Assembly (NCBI RefSeq): GCF_024494685.1
Contig: NZ_JANHDM010000004.1
Coordinates: 144,202-208,201, forward strand
Length of the DNA stretch: 64,000 bases
DNA from: Halorubrum rubrum
Lineage (GTDB): Archaea > Halobacteriota > Halobacteria > Halobacteriales > Haloferacaceae
Direction of reading: 5' to 3'
In this document: positions 35,610-43,145 of the stretch, piece by piece
Layout of the letters: each line of letters begins with the position of its first letter
Numbering within the stretch: position 1 is the first letter of the stretch
Program-made: the position numbers and the translations under genes
Notes under the pieces: model-generated
Told to the model about the DNA's origin: nothing
The model's database searches: none
What the model saw: the letters and a program-made list of their open reading frames with translations, nothing else

Positions 35610-36104
35610 CTACTCGACCGGTCGGAACCGGAACCCGTCCCACGCCTGGCTCGCGGGCTCGCGGATCCCCGCGCCGGGCTCGCGGAGCTCCTCGGCGTAG
35701 ACGGGGGCGACGCGGTCGCCGATGGCGACGTCGTACGTCTCGCCGTCGGGGTCGTCGGGGTCGACCGCGACCTGTCCGAGCGCGCGAACCGGCGGGCCGT
35801 CGTACCCCTCGTCCGTCTCGAACTCGACTATCGCGAGCGTGTTGGGCTCGCGGACGCCGGGCGGCGTCGCCGTCGAGGTGGTCCACGTCACGACGCGCGC
35901 CTCGCGGTCGCGGAGGTCCACGGTCCCGACCCGCTCCGCGCCGTCCGGCCCGACCGGGTGCGGCGGGTAGGTGACCGTCCCGTCGGCGTACTCGGCCGCC
36001 TCGAAGACCGGTTCGCCGTCGGTTCCGTCGGCCGATCCCGTCTCACCCGCCGTGTTCGTCGCGTCCACCGCGTCCGTCGTCCCCGTCGTGTCGTCGTCGG
36101 TCAT
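35610..36104 (-). CDS. OB-fold (DUF35-like) partner of the thiolase
   Basis: A 164-residue protein. A disordered acidic/threonine N-terminus (about 35 residues) precedes an OB fold: RVGTVDLRDREARVVTWTTS, LAIVEFETDEG and VRALGQVAVDP. Zinc-ribbon cysteines of typical DUF35 proteins are absent. In archaea DUF35 proteins bridge acetoacetyl-CoA thiolase and HMG-CoA synthase. Its start overlaps the thiolase stop by ATGA, which supports partnership. Confidence 0.8.
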   Translation of the reverse strand: MTDDDTTGTTDAVDATNTAGETGSADGTDGEPVFEAAEYADGTVTYPPHPVGPDGAERVGTVDLRDREARVVTWTTSTATPPGVREPNTLAIVEFETDEGYDGPPVRALGQVAVDPDDPDGETYDVAIGDRVAPVYAEELREPGAGIREPASQAWDGFRFRPVE

Positions 36105-37261
36105 TGGCTTCCCTCCAGGATCGCCGTCGTCACGCAGTTCCCGAACCCGCCGACGTTACACGCGAGTCCGGTGTCGGCGTCGACCTGCCGCGGGCCGGCG
36201 TCGCCGGTGACCTGCTTGACTATCTCGTACACCTGTGCGACGCCGCTCGCGCCGAGCGGGTGGCCCTTCGATTTGAGCCCGCCCGAGGTGTTGATGGGGA
36301 GGTCGCCGTCGCGGTCGGTGACGCCCTCCTCGACCGCCTTCCACCCCTCGCCCTTCTCGAAGAAGCCGAGGTCCTCGCTCTGGAGGAACTCGAGGATGGT
36401 GAACATGTCGTGGAGCTCCGCGACGTCGACGTCGTCCGGGCCGACCCCGGCCATCTCGTAGGCGATCGCCGAGGAGTCGACGACGCCGCCCATCGTGGTC
36501 GGGTCCGCGCGCTCGTGGACGACGTGGGTGTCGGTCGCGCCGCCGATCCCGGAGATCACGGCGTACTGGTCGTCGGGGACGTACTCCTCGGCCACGGATT
36601 CGGGGCAGAACACGAGCGCGGCCGAGCCGTCGGTGATCGGACAGAAGTCGTACAACCGCAGCGGATCCGCGACGACCGGCGACTCGAGGACGGTCTCGAG
36701 GTCCACCTCCTTGCGGAACTGGGCGTGGGGGTTGTCCACGCCGTTTCTGTGGTTCTTCACGGCGACCTTTCCGAGACTCTCGCGTGGGGCGTCGTAGGTG
36801 TCCAGGTAGAGCCGCGCGGTGAGCCCCGCGAAGGAGGGGAGCGTCACGCCGTGTTTGTACTCGACGGGGTGGGTGAGCGAGGCGATCACGTCGGTCGCCT
36901 CGGCGGTGCTTCGGTGGGTCATCTTCTCGCCGCCGACCAGCATCGTGAGGTCGCTCGCGCCGGAGGCGATCGACTGCCAGGCGGCGTAGACGCCCGCGCC
37001 GCCCGAGGAGGAGGTCTGGTCGATCCGCGCCGTGTACGCGGGCGTTGCCGCCAGGTCGTGTGCGAGCGCGTTCGGGACGCCGGTCTGTCCCTCGAACTCG
37101 CCGCTGGCCATGTTCGAGACGTACAGGTGATCGAGGTCGCCGCCGTCGACGCCGGCGTCCGCGAGCGCCGCCTCGCCCGCCTCCGCGAGCAGTTCCCGAA
37201 CCCACGCGTCGCGCTGCCCGAACCGGGTCATCGACGCGCCGATGATCGCTACGCGTTCCAT
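36101..37261 (-). CDS. Thiolase-family protein lacking the nucleophilic cysteine
   Basis: A 386-residue thiolase fold. VAIIGASMTRFGQRDAW at the start, GHPLGASGVAQVYEI (active-site His loop) and CNVGGFGNCVTTAIL (second Cys region) are normal. At the first active-site loop, where thiolases read CASGG, this protein reads SSSGGAG near residue 85. The acyl-accepting cysteine is therefore Ser. It may be a non-canonical acyltransferase or a structural partner. The ATG at 37261 starts the family N-terminus; the following OB-fold gene overlaps. Confidence 0.85.
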   Translation of the reverse strand: MERVAIIGASMTRFGQRDAWVRELLAEAGEAALADAGVDGGDLDHLYVSNMASGEFEGQTGVPNALAHDLAATPAYTARIDQTSSSGGAGVYAAWQSIASGASDLTMLVGGEKMTHRSTAEATDVIASLTHPVEYKHGVTLPSFAGLTARLYLDTYDAPRESLGKVAVKNHRNGVDNPHAQFRKEVDLETVLESPVVADPLRLYDFCPITDGSAALVFCPESVAEEYVPDDQYAVISGIGGATDTHVVHERADPTTMGGVVDSSAIAYEMAGVGPDDVDVAELHDMFTILEFLQSEDLGFFEKGEGWKAVEEGVTDRDGDLPINTSGGLKSKGHPLGASGVAQVYEIVKQVTGDAGPRQVDADTGLACNVGGFGNCVTTAILEGSQ

Positions 37262-37321
37262 ACGTCCGGGTCCGACCGGCACACCAAAAGCGTGCCTCTC
37301 GGCGGGCGACGGGCCGGGAGA

Positions 37322-39664
37322 TCACTCCGCGCGCCGGCCGGCGTGTCCCGGATAGTCGCGTTCGAACCGGGTTTCCAGCTCCTCGCGGTCGAGCCGGATC
37401 ACCACCGGCCGGCCGTGCGGGCAGGCGTAGGGGTTCTCACACGCGTCGAGCCGGTCGAGGAGGTCGACGACCCTCCCCTCCGTGAGCGACGTCTTCCCGG
37501 TCACCGACGGATGACACGCGAGGTCGGCGAGCAGTTCGTCGACCGCGTCGGCCACCGAGTTCGAGTCGGGCGCGGCAGTGGATTCGGCGACCTCGGCGGC
37601 ATCGGCGTCCGTTTCGTCACCGTCGGCCGGTTCGGCGGTTCGAGCCGCGTCCGAGACGAACTCCGTGAGCACGTCCCGAAGCAGCTCGGGGTCGAGCGCG
37701 GCGTCGAAGACCGCGGGGACCGCCTCGACGACGACCTCGCGTTCGCCGGTACGCTCGGCACGGAACCCGACCCCCGACAGCTCCGCCAGGAAGTCGCCGA
37801 ACAGCGCCGCCTCCCGCGCCGTCAACTCGACCGTCACCGGCTCCGCGAGCGCCTGGGCCGGCGGCCCCTCGGCGAACTCCCGACGGAGTCGCTCGTAGTT
37901 CACCCGCTCGTCCGCCGCGTGCTGGTCGATCAACACCAGCCCGTCGGGGGCCTCGGCGACGACGTACGTGTCGTGGAGCTGGCCGAGCACGCGGAGCGAC
38001 GGCAGCGAGTCGTACGCGCGCTCGGCGCTCGTCTCCTCGCCGCCGAGGGTTCGCTGGTTCGTCGCGGCACGTCGGGGCGTCGGATCGGCGCCGACGGCGG
38101 ACTCGGGATCGGAGCCGCCGGCCGATCCGGAGTCGACGCCGACGGATCCGGAGTCCGGGTCGACGGCGGAACCGGAGTCGAGAGCCGCGTCGCGGTCGGC
38201 GGGACCGGAACCGTCCGCCGGCGATCGGGCGACCGCGTCTGCGGGTCGACCGTCCTCGCCGGCCTCGGTTCCCGCCTCGGCGTCGTCGGCCTGCCAGCTC
38301 CGCGGGGAGGGACGGTCGGACGCCGGACCGCCCGCGTCGTCGTCGCGGCCCGAGCCGCGGTCCCCGTCGGCGTCGCGGTCCGACTCCCCCGTGAGCCCCT
38401 CGACCGACCAGGCGTCCTCGTCGTCCGGGTCGAGTTCGGTCGCCGACGCCGGATCCGGACCGGCCGCTGACGCGGATTCGGGATCGGCGGTTCCGTCTCC
38501 GCCCGGATCGGCTTCGTCCGCTTCACGTCCGCTTCGCCCGTCCGCGACGCCCCCGCCGACGACCTCGCCGTCCGCGGTCTCGGGGACGACGTCGACCTCG
38601 TCGGGGGCGGACCGTCCACGCGGCGCGGTCGACCGGATCAGCCCGTGATCGAGGAGTGCCTCCTCGACGGCCGACTCGACCGCGGCTCTGACTCCGGCCT
38701 CGCGGTCGAACCGAACCTCGAGCTTCCGCGGGTGGACGTTCACGTCGACCTCGTCGGGGGGGATCTCGACGAACAGCACCGCGAACGGGTAGCGGTCGGG
38801 CGCGAGCTGGCCGCCGTACGCCTCCAGCACCGCCTCGCGGAGCGCGCCCGCGGTGACGTAGCGCTCGTTGACGTACGTCGCGAGGTAGTCGCGGGCCGAA
38901 CGGGTCGTCTCCGGGTGCGAGACGAGGCCCGTGACGCGGTTCGCCGGAAGACCCTCGTCCGCCCCCGCCGCCGGCTCCCAGTCGACCGGGACCATCGACT
39001 CGGCGACCTCGCGGCCGTACACCGCCAACACCGCCGACCGGAGGTCGCCGTTCCCCTCGGTCGCGAACGTCTCGCGGCCGTCGTGTTCGAGCGAGACGGC
39101 CGCGTCGGGGTTCGCGAGCGCGTACCCCGTGACGACCGTGTTGACGTGGTCGAACTCCGTGGTCACCCGCTTGAGGAACTTCTTGCGGGCGGGCGTGTTA
39201 TAGAAGAGGTCCTCGACCTCGACGGTCGTCCCCGTCGGACACCCCGCGGGGCGCACCTCGCCGATGTCGCCGCCCTCGACGGTGATCTCCGCGCCCGCTT
39301 CGGCACCCGGCGGCCGCGACCGGACCGTCAGCCGCGAGACCGCCCCGACCGTGTACAGGGCCTCGCCGCGGAAGCCGAGCGTCCCGACGCCGGCCTCCAG
39401 GTCGTCGATGTCGGCGATCTTCGAGGTGGCGTGTTCGGCGACGGCCGCCTCGAGCTGGTCTTCCGGGATCCCGACGCCGTCGTCGCGGACGCGGATCCCC
39501 TCGGTGCCGCCGGCCTCGACCGAGACGGCGACGCGGCTCGCGCCCGCGTCGAGGCTGTTCTCGACCAGCTCCTTCACGACGCTGGCCGGTCGCTCGACCA
39601 CCTCGCCCGCCGCGATCCGCTGGATCGTCCGCTCGTCCAACCGCTCGATGTCGGGCGGCTCCAT
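37322..39664 (-). CDS. mutL: DNA mismatch repair protein MutL
   Basis: A 780-residue MutL. The GHKL ATPase has IAAGEVVERPASVVKELVENS near residues 18-37, DDGVGIPEDQ and GFRGEALYTVGAVSR. A very acidic linker of some 200 residues follows. The C-terminal domain has the endonuclease motif DQHAADERVNYE near 578 and CPHGRPVVIRL near the end, so it should nick DNA. MutS is not adjacent. The start is the ATG at 39664; the in-frame extension upstream is not MutL-like. Confidence 0.93.
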   Translation of the reverse strand: MEPPDIERLDERTIQRIAAGEVVERPASVVKELVENSLDAGASRVAVSVEAGGTEGIRVRDDGVGIPEDQLEAAVAEHATSKIADIDDLEAGVGTLGFRGEALYTVGAVSRLTVRSRPPGAEAGAEITVEGGDIGEVRPAGCPTGTTVEVEDLFYNTPARKKFLKRVTTEFDHVNTVVTGYALANPDAAVSLEHDGRETFATEGNGDLRSAVLAVYGREVAESMVPVDWEPAAGADEGLPANRVTGLVSHPETTRSARDYLATYVNERYVTAGALREAVLEAYGGQLAPDRYPFAVLFVEIPPDEVDVNVHPRKLEVRFDREAGVRAAVESAVEEALLDHGLIRSTAPRGRSAPDEVDVVPETADGEVVGGGVADGRSGREADEADPGGDGTADPESASAAGPDPASATELDPDDEDAWSVEGLTGESDRDADGDRGSGRDDDAGGPASDRPSPRSWQADDAEAGTEAGEDGRPADAVARSPADGSGPADRDAALDSGSAVDPDSGSVGVDSGSAGGSDPESAVGADPTPRRAATNQRTLGGEETSAERAYDSLPSLRVLGQLHDTYVVAEAPDGLVLIDQHAADERVNYERLRREFAEGPPAQALAEPVTVELTAREAALFGDFLAELSGVGFRAERTGEREVVVEAVPAVFDAALDPELLRDVLTEFVSDAARTAEPADGDETDADAAEVAESTAAPDSNSVADAVDELLADLACHPSVTGKTSLTEGRVVDLLDRLDACENPYACPHGRPVVIRLDREELETRFERDYPGHAGRRAE

Positions 39665-39875
39665 CACTGCTCGTGGGTGAGGGCAGCGAGTACTTGAAAC
39701 CGTCCCCGACAAGTGGACGGCCCAACGCGATCCGGTGCGGTGGCGCGCCGGTGAGCGGGTGCGACAGCACCCGCGAACCGCTCGCGAGGGAGTCGGCCGA
39801 CCGGAGCGACGCGGAGGGCGGACGACGAGGCTGGGGAGGCGTGAGGTGCGGGGCGGTCGCGGTCGGGTGGGACTT

Positions 39876-39987
39876 AAAGGGGCAGTTGCGAGGGCGAAGC
39901 ACGGCGACGTAAGCACCGGAGCGAAGGAGCGAGAGCGACTGAGCGAAGAGCGCAACGAGTCGCGCGAGTCCTCGCAACTGGGGCTTT
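39876..39987. repeat. Palindromic repeat element (candidate REP/MITE-like)
   Basis: Arms of 18 bases at 39876-39893 and 39970-39987 match at 15 of 18 positions as an inverted repeat (AAAG....AGTTGCGAGG). They enclose a loop rich in GAGCGA/GCGAAG motifs. It lies in the 389-base gap between mutL and the CDGSH gene, where I see no gene. The rest of the gap (39665-39875, 39988-40053) is GC-skewed, simple-sequence-like DNA. Confidence 0.55.
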
Positions 39988-40053
39988 GGAGGCGTTTTCC
40001 GAGGTCGCGTTCCCCGCTTCGTCCAGCCGAGCGACTGGGAGTTTGGAAGTCCG

Positions 40054-40290
40054 TCACTCGTCCGCGTAGACGATCTCGGCCACCTCCCGCCGCGGTCCGT
40101 CCGGATCGTCGTTCGCGTACTTGTAGAGGACGCCGTCCTCCTCGTCGGCGGCGGCCTTGTGCGAGCCGTCACAGAGCGGTTTCGACCCCGAGAGCCCGCA
40201 TCGACAGACGTAGATCAGGCCGTCGTCTCCCATGTCCGTCTCGTTGAGCCGCACCGGTTCCGCCGCCTCGTGTGTGACTTCACGGGCCAT
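40054..40290 (-). CDS. CDGSH iron-sulfur protein
   Basis: A 78-residue protein with one 3Cys-1His [2Fe-2S] site: VCRCGLSGSKPLCDGSHKAA near residues 28-47. Similar small proteins act in electron transfer or iron homeostasis. The start is the ATG at 40290 (MAREVTHEA). It is next to the tRNA-derived hairpin array. Confidence 0.88.
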   Translation of the reverse strand: MAREVTHEAAEPVRLNETDMGDDGLIYVCRCGLSGSKPLCDGSHKAAADEEDGVLYKYANDDPDGPRREVAEIVYADE

Positions 40291-40302
40291 GCGGGCACGC
40301 AC

Positions 40303-40672
40303 GGTTCGAGCCGGAATACGGTTTGTGGCCGCAAAACGGATCCGAACCGGGACCGAGAACTCTCGCTCACTGCGTTCGCTGCGCCTTTCTCGTCGGGCTC
40401 GAATCGCTCCTGCTCTCTCACTCCAGCCGACTCGCTTCGCTCGTCGGCTTCCGTTCAGTGCGCGGGACCGGATTCGAACCGGAACCGGACGTGCTCGCTC
40501 CGTTGCGCGCGACCGGTAGGGTTCGAACCGGCCTGCTCCCTCGCTCAGTCGCTACGCTCCTTCACTTAGTGCGCGGGACCGGATTCGAACCTCAGTCACT
40601 CCGCTTCGCTCCGTTCCCTGCTTCGAATCCTCCGTCGCGCATACATGCCTCTCACGTTCGTTCGAGGCAGTA
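40303..40672. repeat. Array of tRNA-3'-end-derived hairpins
   Basis: A chain of inverted repeats with arms resembling the tRNA T-arm: 40303-40348, 40339-40405, 40425-40449, 40459-40532, 40570-40641 and 40641-40673. Two begin with an exact copy of the last ~21 bases of the adjacent tRNA-Leu (at 40459 and 40570), each followed by an antiparallel second arm (GGTTCGAACC; CTTCGAATCC). No coding sequence is credible here. See the findings for the matching tRNA-Gly copies. Confidence 0.75.
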
Positions 40673-40757
40673 TGCGCGGGACCGGATTCGAACCGGCGGA
40701 CCCCTACGGGATAGCGTCCTAAGCGCTACGCCTTTGGCCTGGCTCGGCAACCCGCGC
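40673..40757 (-). tRNA. tRNA-Leu (anticodon TAG)
   Basis: An 85-base class II tRNA. The 7-bp acceptor stem GCGCGGG / CCCGCGC is perfect, with discriminator A. The anticodon loop reads CTTAGGA (anticodon TAG at 40719-40721), flanked by TAGCG/CGCTA. A variable arm and T-arm GCCGGTTCGAATCCGGT are visible. CCA is not encoded and there is no intron. A hairpin (40641-40673) follows its 3' end. Confidence 0.95.
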
Positions 40758-40868
40758 GCGTTAACCGGTAGGCGAAACCGATTCAAGAACCTGACGAACG
40801 CCGGCCCGACCCGCCGCGACCGCGAAGCCCGCGGCTCCTTTTTGTACCTCGGCCGCCAACCACGCGGC

Positions 40869-41177
40869 ATGTACCGGGCGAGTGACCGCGTCGATAACGC
40901 CGAGTGGATCGACCGCATCGAGGACGCCTGCGCGACTCTCGACCTCGACGAGGACGCCTGCTCGACCGCGACCGACTTGTTCCTCTCGGAGATCCCCGAC
41001 GAGGAGCGCTCGAAACCCGCCACCGCCGCCGCCAGCCTCTACGCCGCCGCGCTGATCCGTGGCCAGGAGCGCCCCCAGTCCGCCGTCGCCGACGCCATGA
41101 GCGTCTCGAGACTCTCCGTCCAGCAGCGCTGGAAACCCCTCCTGGAGAACGCCGGCTTCTCGCCGCCGACGTGGTGA
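40869..41177 (+). CDS. Short TFIIB-like single cyclin-repeat protein
   Basis: A 102-residue protein starting MYRASDRVDNAEW. It matches about one TFB cyclin repeat: ATDLFLSEIPDEERSKPATAA, SLYAAALIRGQERPQSAVADAM, VSRLSVQQRWKPLL, with the helix-turn-helix recognition part at the end. It lacks the zinc ribbon and the other repeat. It might be a regulator that competes with TFB or only a TFB-derived DNA-binding protein. It sits 111 bases from the divergent tRNA-Leu. Confidence 0.8.
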   Translation: MYRASDRVDNAEWIDRIEDACATLDLDEDACSTATDLFLSEIPDEERSKPATAAASLYAAALIRGQERPQSAVADAMSVSRLSVQQRWKPLLENAGFSPPTW

Positions 41178-41196
41178 CGCCGTCGGAAGGAGAGAC

Positions 41197-41835
41197 TCAC
41201 CGCGGCGTCGCCACGACCCCGAGGTGGTCCTCGTGGAACCGGTCGAGCCGACCGGTCTCGAGCACCTCGTAGGCCCCCTCCAGCTCCGCGAGCACCTCCG
41301 TGAACACGTCGTCCGGCTCTGCGGTGACGTCCTCGCTGCGCGCTTTCACCGCCAGCAACAGCCGCCCGTCGTCGGCGAGGAACCGCGCGTTCCGCGTCGC
41401 CACCGCGGCCTGTCCGCGCGTCGCGACGTCCTGGACGAGCGCGTCGAGGTCGCTCTCGACGACGTGCGCGTACGTCTCCGGCTTCCGGGCGTCCTTCAGG
41501 AGGGGAAACAGCCGGTCGCGGGGTTCGGCCGCCTCGAGCAGGTCCCGCGCCGGCCGCGGGGCGAACTCCACCGCGTACGTCGCCCCGGCGAAGTCGGCGA
41601 CGTGGCTGACGGTCGTCCCCGAGGCCGCGCCGAGGTACAACACGGTCTCGCCGCCGGAGAGGCCGACGTCGAACCCGAGCTCGAACATGCCGCCGAGCTT
41701 CGACCGCTCCGGGTCCCACGCGCGCCACTCGCCGTCCGTCGGCTCGCCGTAGACCGGCGTGCCGCGAGTCGCCAGCCGCGCCTCGCCGTCGATCTCGCGG
41801 CGTTCGACGCCGGCGGGAAGCGCCGAGCTACTCAT
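41197..41835 (-). CDS. flpA: Fibrillarin-like rRNA/tRNA 2'-O-methyltransferase
   Basis: A 212-residue fibrillarin. YLGAASGTTVSHVAD is the SAM motif, VYAVEFAPRP-type strand follows (TYAVEFAPRPARDL), and LLAVKARSEDVT lies near the end. It is the methyltransferase of the C/D-box RNP guided by small RNAs. The 8-base overlap with nop5 (ATGAGTAG) ensures joint translation with its partner. Confidence 0.95.
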   Translation of the reverse strand: MSSSALPAGVERREIDGEARLATRGTPVYGEPTDGEWRAWDPERSKLGGMFELGFDVGLSGGETVLYLGAASGTTVSHVADFAGATYAVEFAPRPARDLLEAAEPRDRLFPLLKDARKPETYAHVVESDLDALVQDVATRGQAAVATRNARFLADDGRLLLAVKARSEDVTAEPDDVFTEVLAELEGAYEVLETGRLDRFHEDHLGVVATPR

Positions 41836-42703
41836 CGCCGTCCCCCGTCTCGTCCCCGTTCGCGTCCGCCCGCGCCCGGATCGTCGCCATCCGCTCGCGG
41901 AGGTCCTCGTGGAGCACCTCGCGGTACTCGCCCGAGTAGTGGTCCGCGCGCGCCGCGAGCGCCAGCTTCCCCGCGAGCGCCCGCGCGGCCGACCCGCGGT
42001 CCTCGGGGCGGGTCCCCCGGACGAACTCGTGGGTGTAGATGATCCCGTGTTTCGGCGAGGGAGCCCGCCCGGAGAGGTGCGCGAACAGGGCGTCCTCCGC
42101 ACCGAGCACCTGGACGGTCCCCGAGGGCTTCCTCGCCAGCGACTCCAGCCCGCCCGCGAGCGCGATCAGCCGCGCGGCGAGCTCCGGGCCGGCCATGTCG
42201 GCGAGGTTCGGCGCGACCGCGGGCGCGACCCGGTCGATCGTCGCCGCGAGCTCGTCCCGCTCGTCCGCGAGGGCGGCCGCGCGCGCGGCCAGCGAGATCA
42301 CTCGTCGGTCGAGGTCGTCGTCGGGCTCCCGCTCGGCGATCGCGCGGGCTCCCGCGATCCCGGAGTCGGCGCCGTCGAAGCGGCTCCCCGCCCACTCGAC
42401 GGCCCGCTCCGCGAGTTCGTTCGCGACGCGCTCGCAGTCGTCCATGGCGCGGACGGCGTGGATCAGCTGCCGGTCGTCCGCGCGCTCGCGCTCCGCAACG
42501 GCCTCGCGGGCCGCGTGGAGGGTACTCTCGCGGAGACGGTCGTAGTAGTCGCCGGCGTCGGCCGCGAAGCCGGACGCGACCGCGAGACGCGGCCAGTCCG
42601 CCGGGACCTCCGCGCTGCCGCCCTCGATCGCGTCGCGGGCGGCGTCGAGGTCGTCGGGCGGAACGGACGCGAACCAGCCCGCGTCGCTCTCGTCGGTGGT
42701 CAT
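41828..42703 (-). CDS. nop5: Nop5 (Nop56/58-like) C/D-box RNP protein
   Basis: A 291-residue scaffold that binds fibrillarin, L7Ae and the guide RNA. The NOP domain signature is VQVLGAEDALFAHLSGRA followed by PKHGIIYTHEFVRG near residues 218-245. The N-terminal half is helical. The start is the ATG at 42703. It is upstream of flpA in the same operon. Confidence 0.95.
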   Translation of the reverse strand: MTTDESDAGWFASVPPDDLDAARDAIEGGSAEVPADWPRLAVASGFAADAGDYYDRLRESTLHAAREAVAERERADDRQLIHAVRAMDDCERVANELAERAVEWAGSRFDGADSGIAGARAIAEREPDDDLDRRVISLAARAAALADERDELAATIDRVAPAVAPNLADMAGPELAARLIALAGGLESLARKPSGTVQVLGAEDALFAHLSGRAPSPKHGIIYTHEFVRGTRPEDRGSAARALAGKLALAARADHYSGEYREVLHEDLRERMATIRARADANGDETGDGDE

Positions 42704-42807
42704 ACTCGGAGAACTGCGCGCGAACTCGTATATGCGTCCCGGTGTGTCGGTCGAACGTCGTTCCGGGGTAGTTTCCGGCCGACGGGGCCGACGGATCCCC
42801 GTCCACC

Positions 42808-43053
42808 TCAAGCGGCGGATTCGACCGATTCCGCGTCGTCGTCCGCCGAGTCGCCGTCGTCCTCGGACCGCAGGCCACCGAGGAGGCCGCACTCGCCGAC
42901 TCGGACCTCCCCGATCGTCGCGCCGGCGAGGCCGCCGAGCGCGCCGCCGGTGCTCGCCGCGTTCCGGTTCACCAGCCCGCCGACCGCGGCCCCGACGGCC
43001 GCGCCGACGGCGGCGTACTTCGCCCGTGAGATCGCGGTTCTGATTCGTCCCAT
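42808..43053 (-). CDS. Glycine-zipper-like small membrane protein
   Basis: An 81-residue protein. The residues 10-50 form one or two small-residue-rich hydrophobic stretches (YAAVGAAVGAAVGGLVNR, GGALGGLAGATIGE) like glycine zippers. A polar acidic tail follows. It has a single Cys in VGECGLLGG. It may oligomerise in membranes; the function is unknown. Confidence 0.7.
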   Translation of the reverse strand: MGRIRTAISRAKYAAVGAAVGAAVGGLVNRNAASTGGALGGLAGATIGEVRVGECGLLGGLRSEDDGDSADDDAESVESAA

Positions 43054-43145
43054 GCGCCGAACTACTCGGTTCGTTTACAAAAAGGTGTCCGTCGGCCGAC
43101 CGCGACGGCGGCCGGTCGCCCGGCTCCGACGCCGACTCGGCGACC

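Noticed and set aside
40303..40672. CRISPR array
   Set aside because: Repeat units are inverted, not direct, unequal in length, and spacers are not unique; no cas genes are present.
40323..40868. In-frame extension upstream of the mini-TFB gene
   Set aside because: It runs through the tRNA-Leu gene and the hairpin array, so it cannot be a real N-terminus; the ATG at 40869 matches the cyclin-repeat start.
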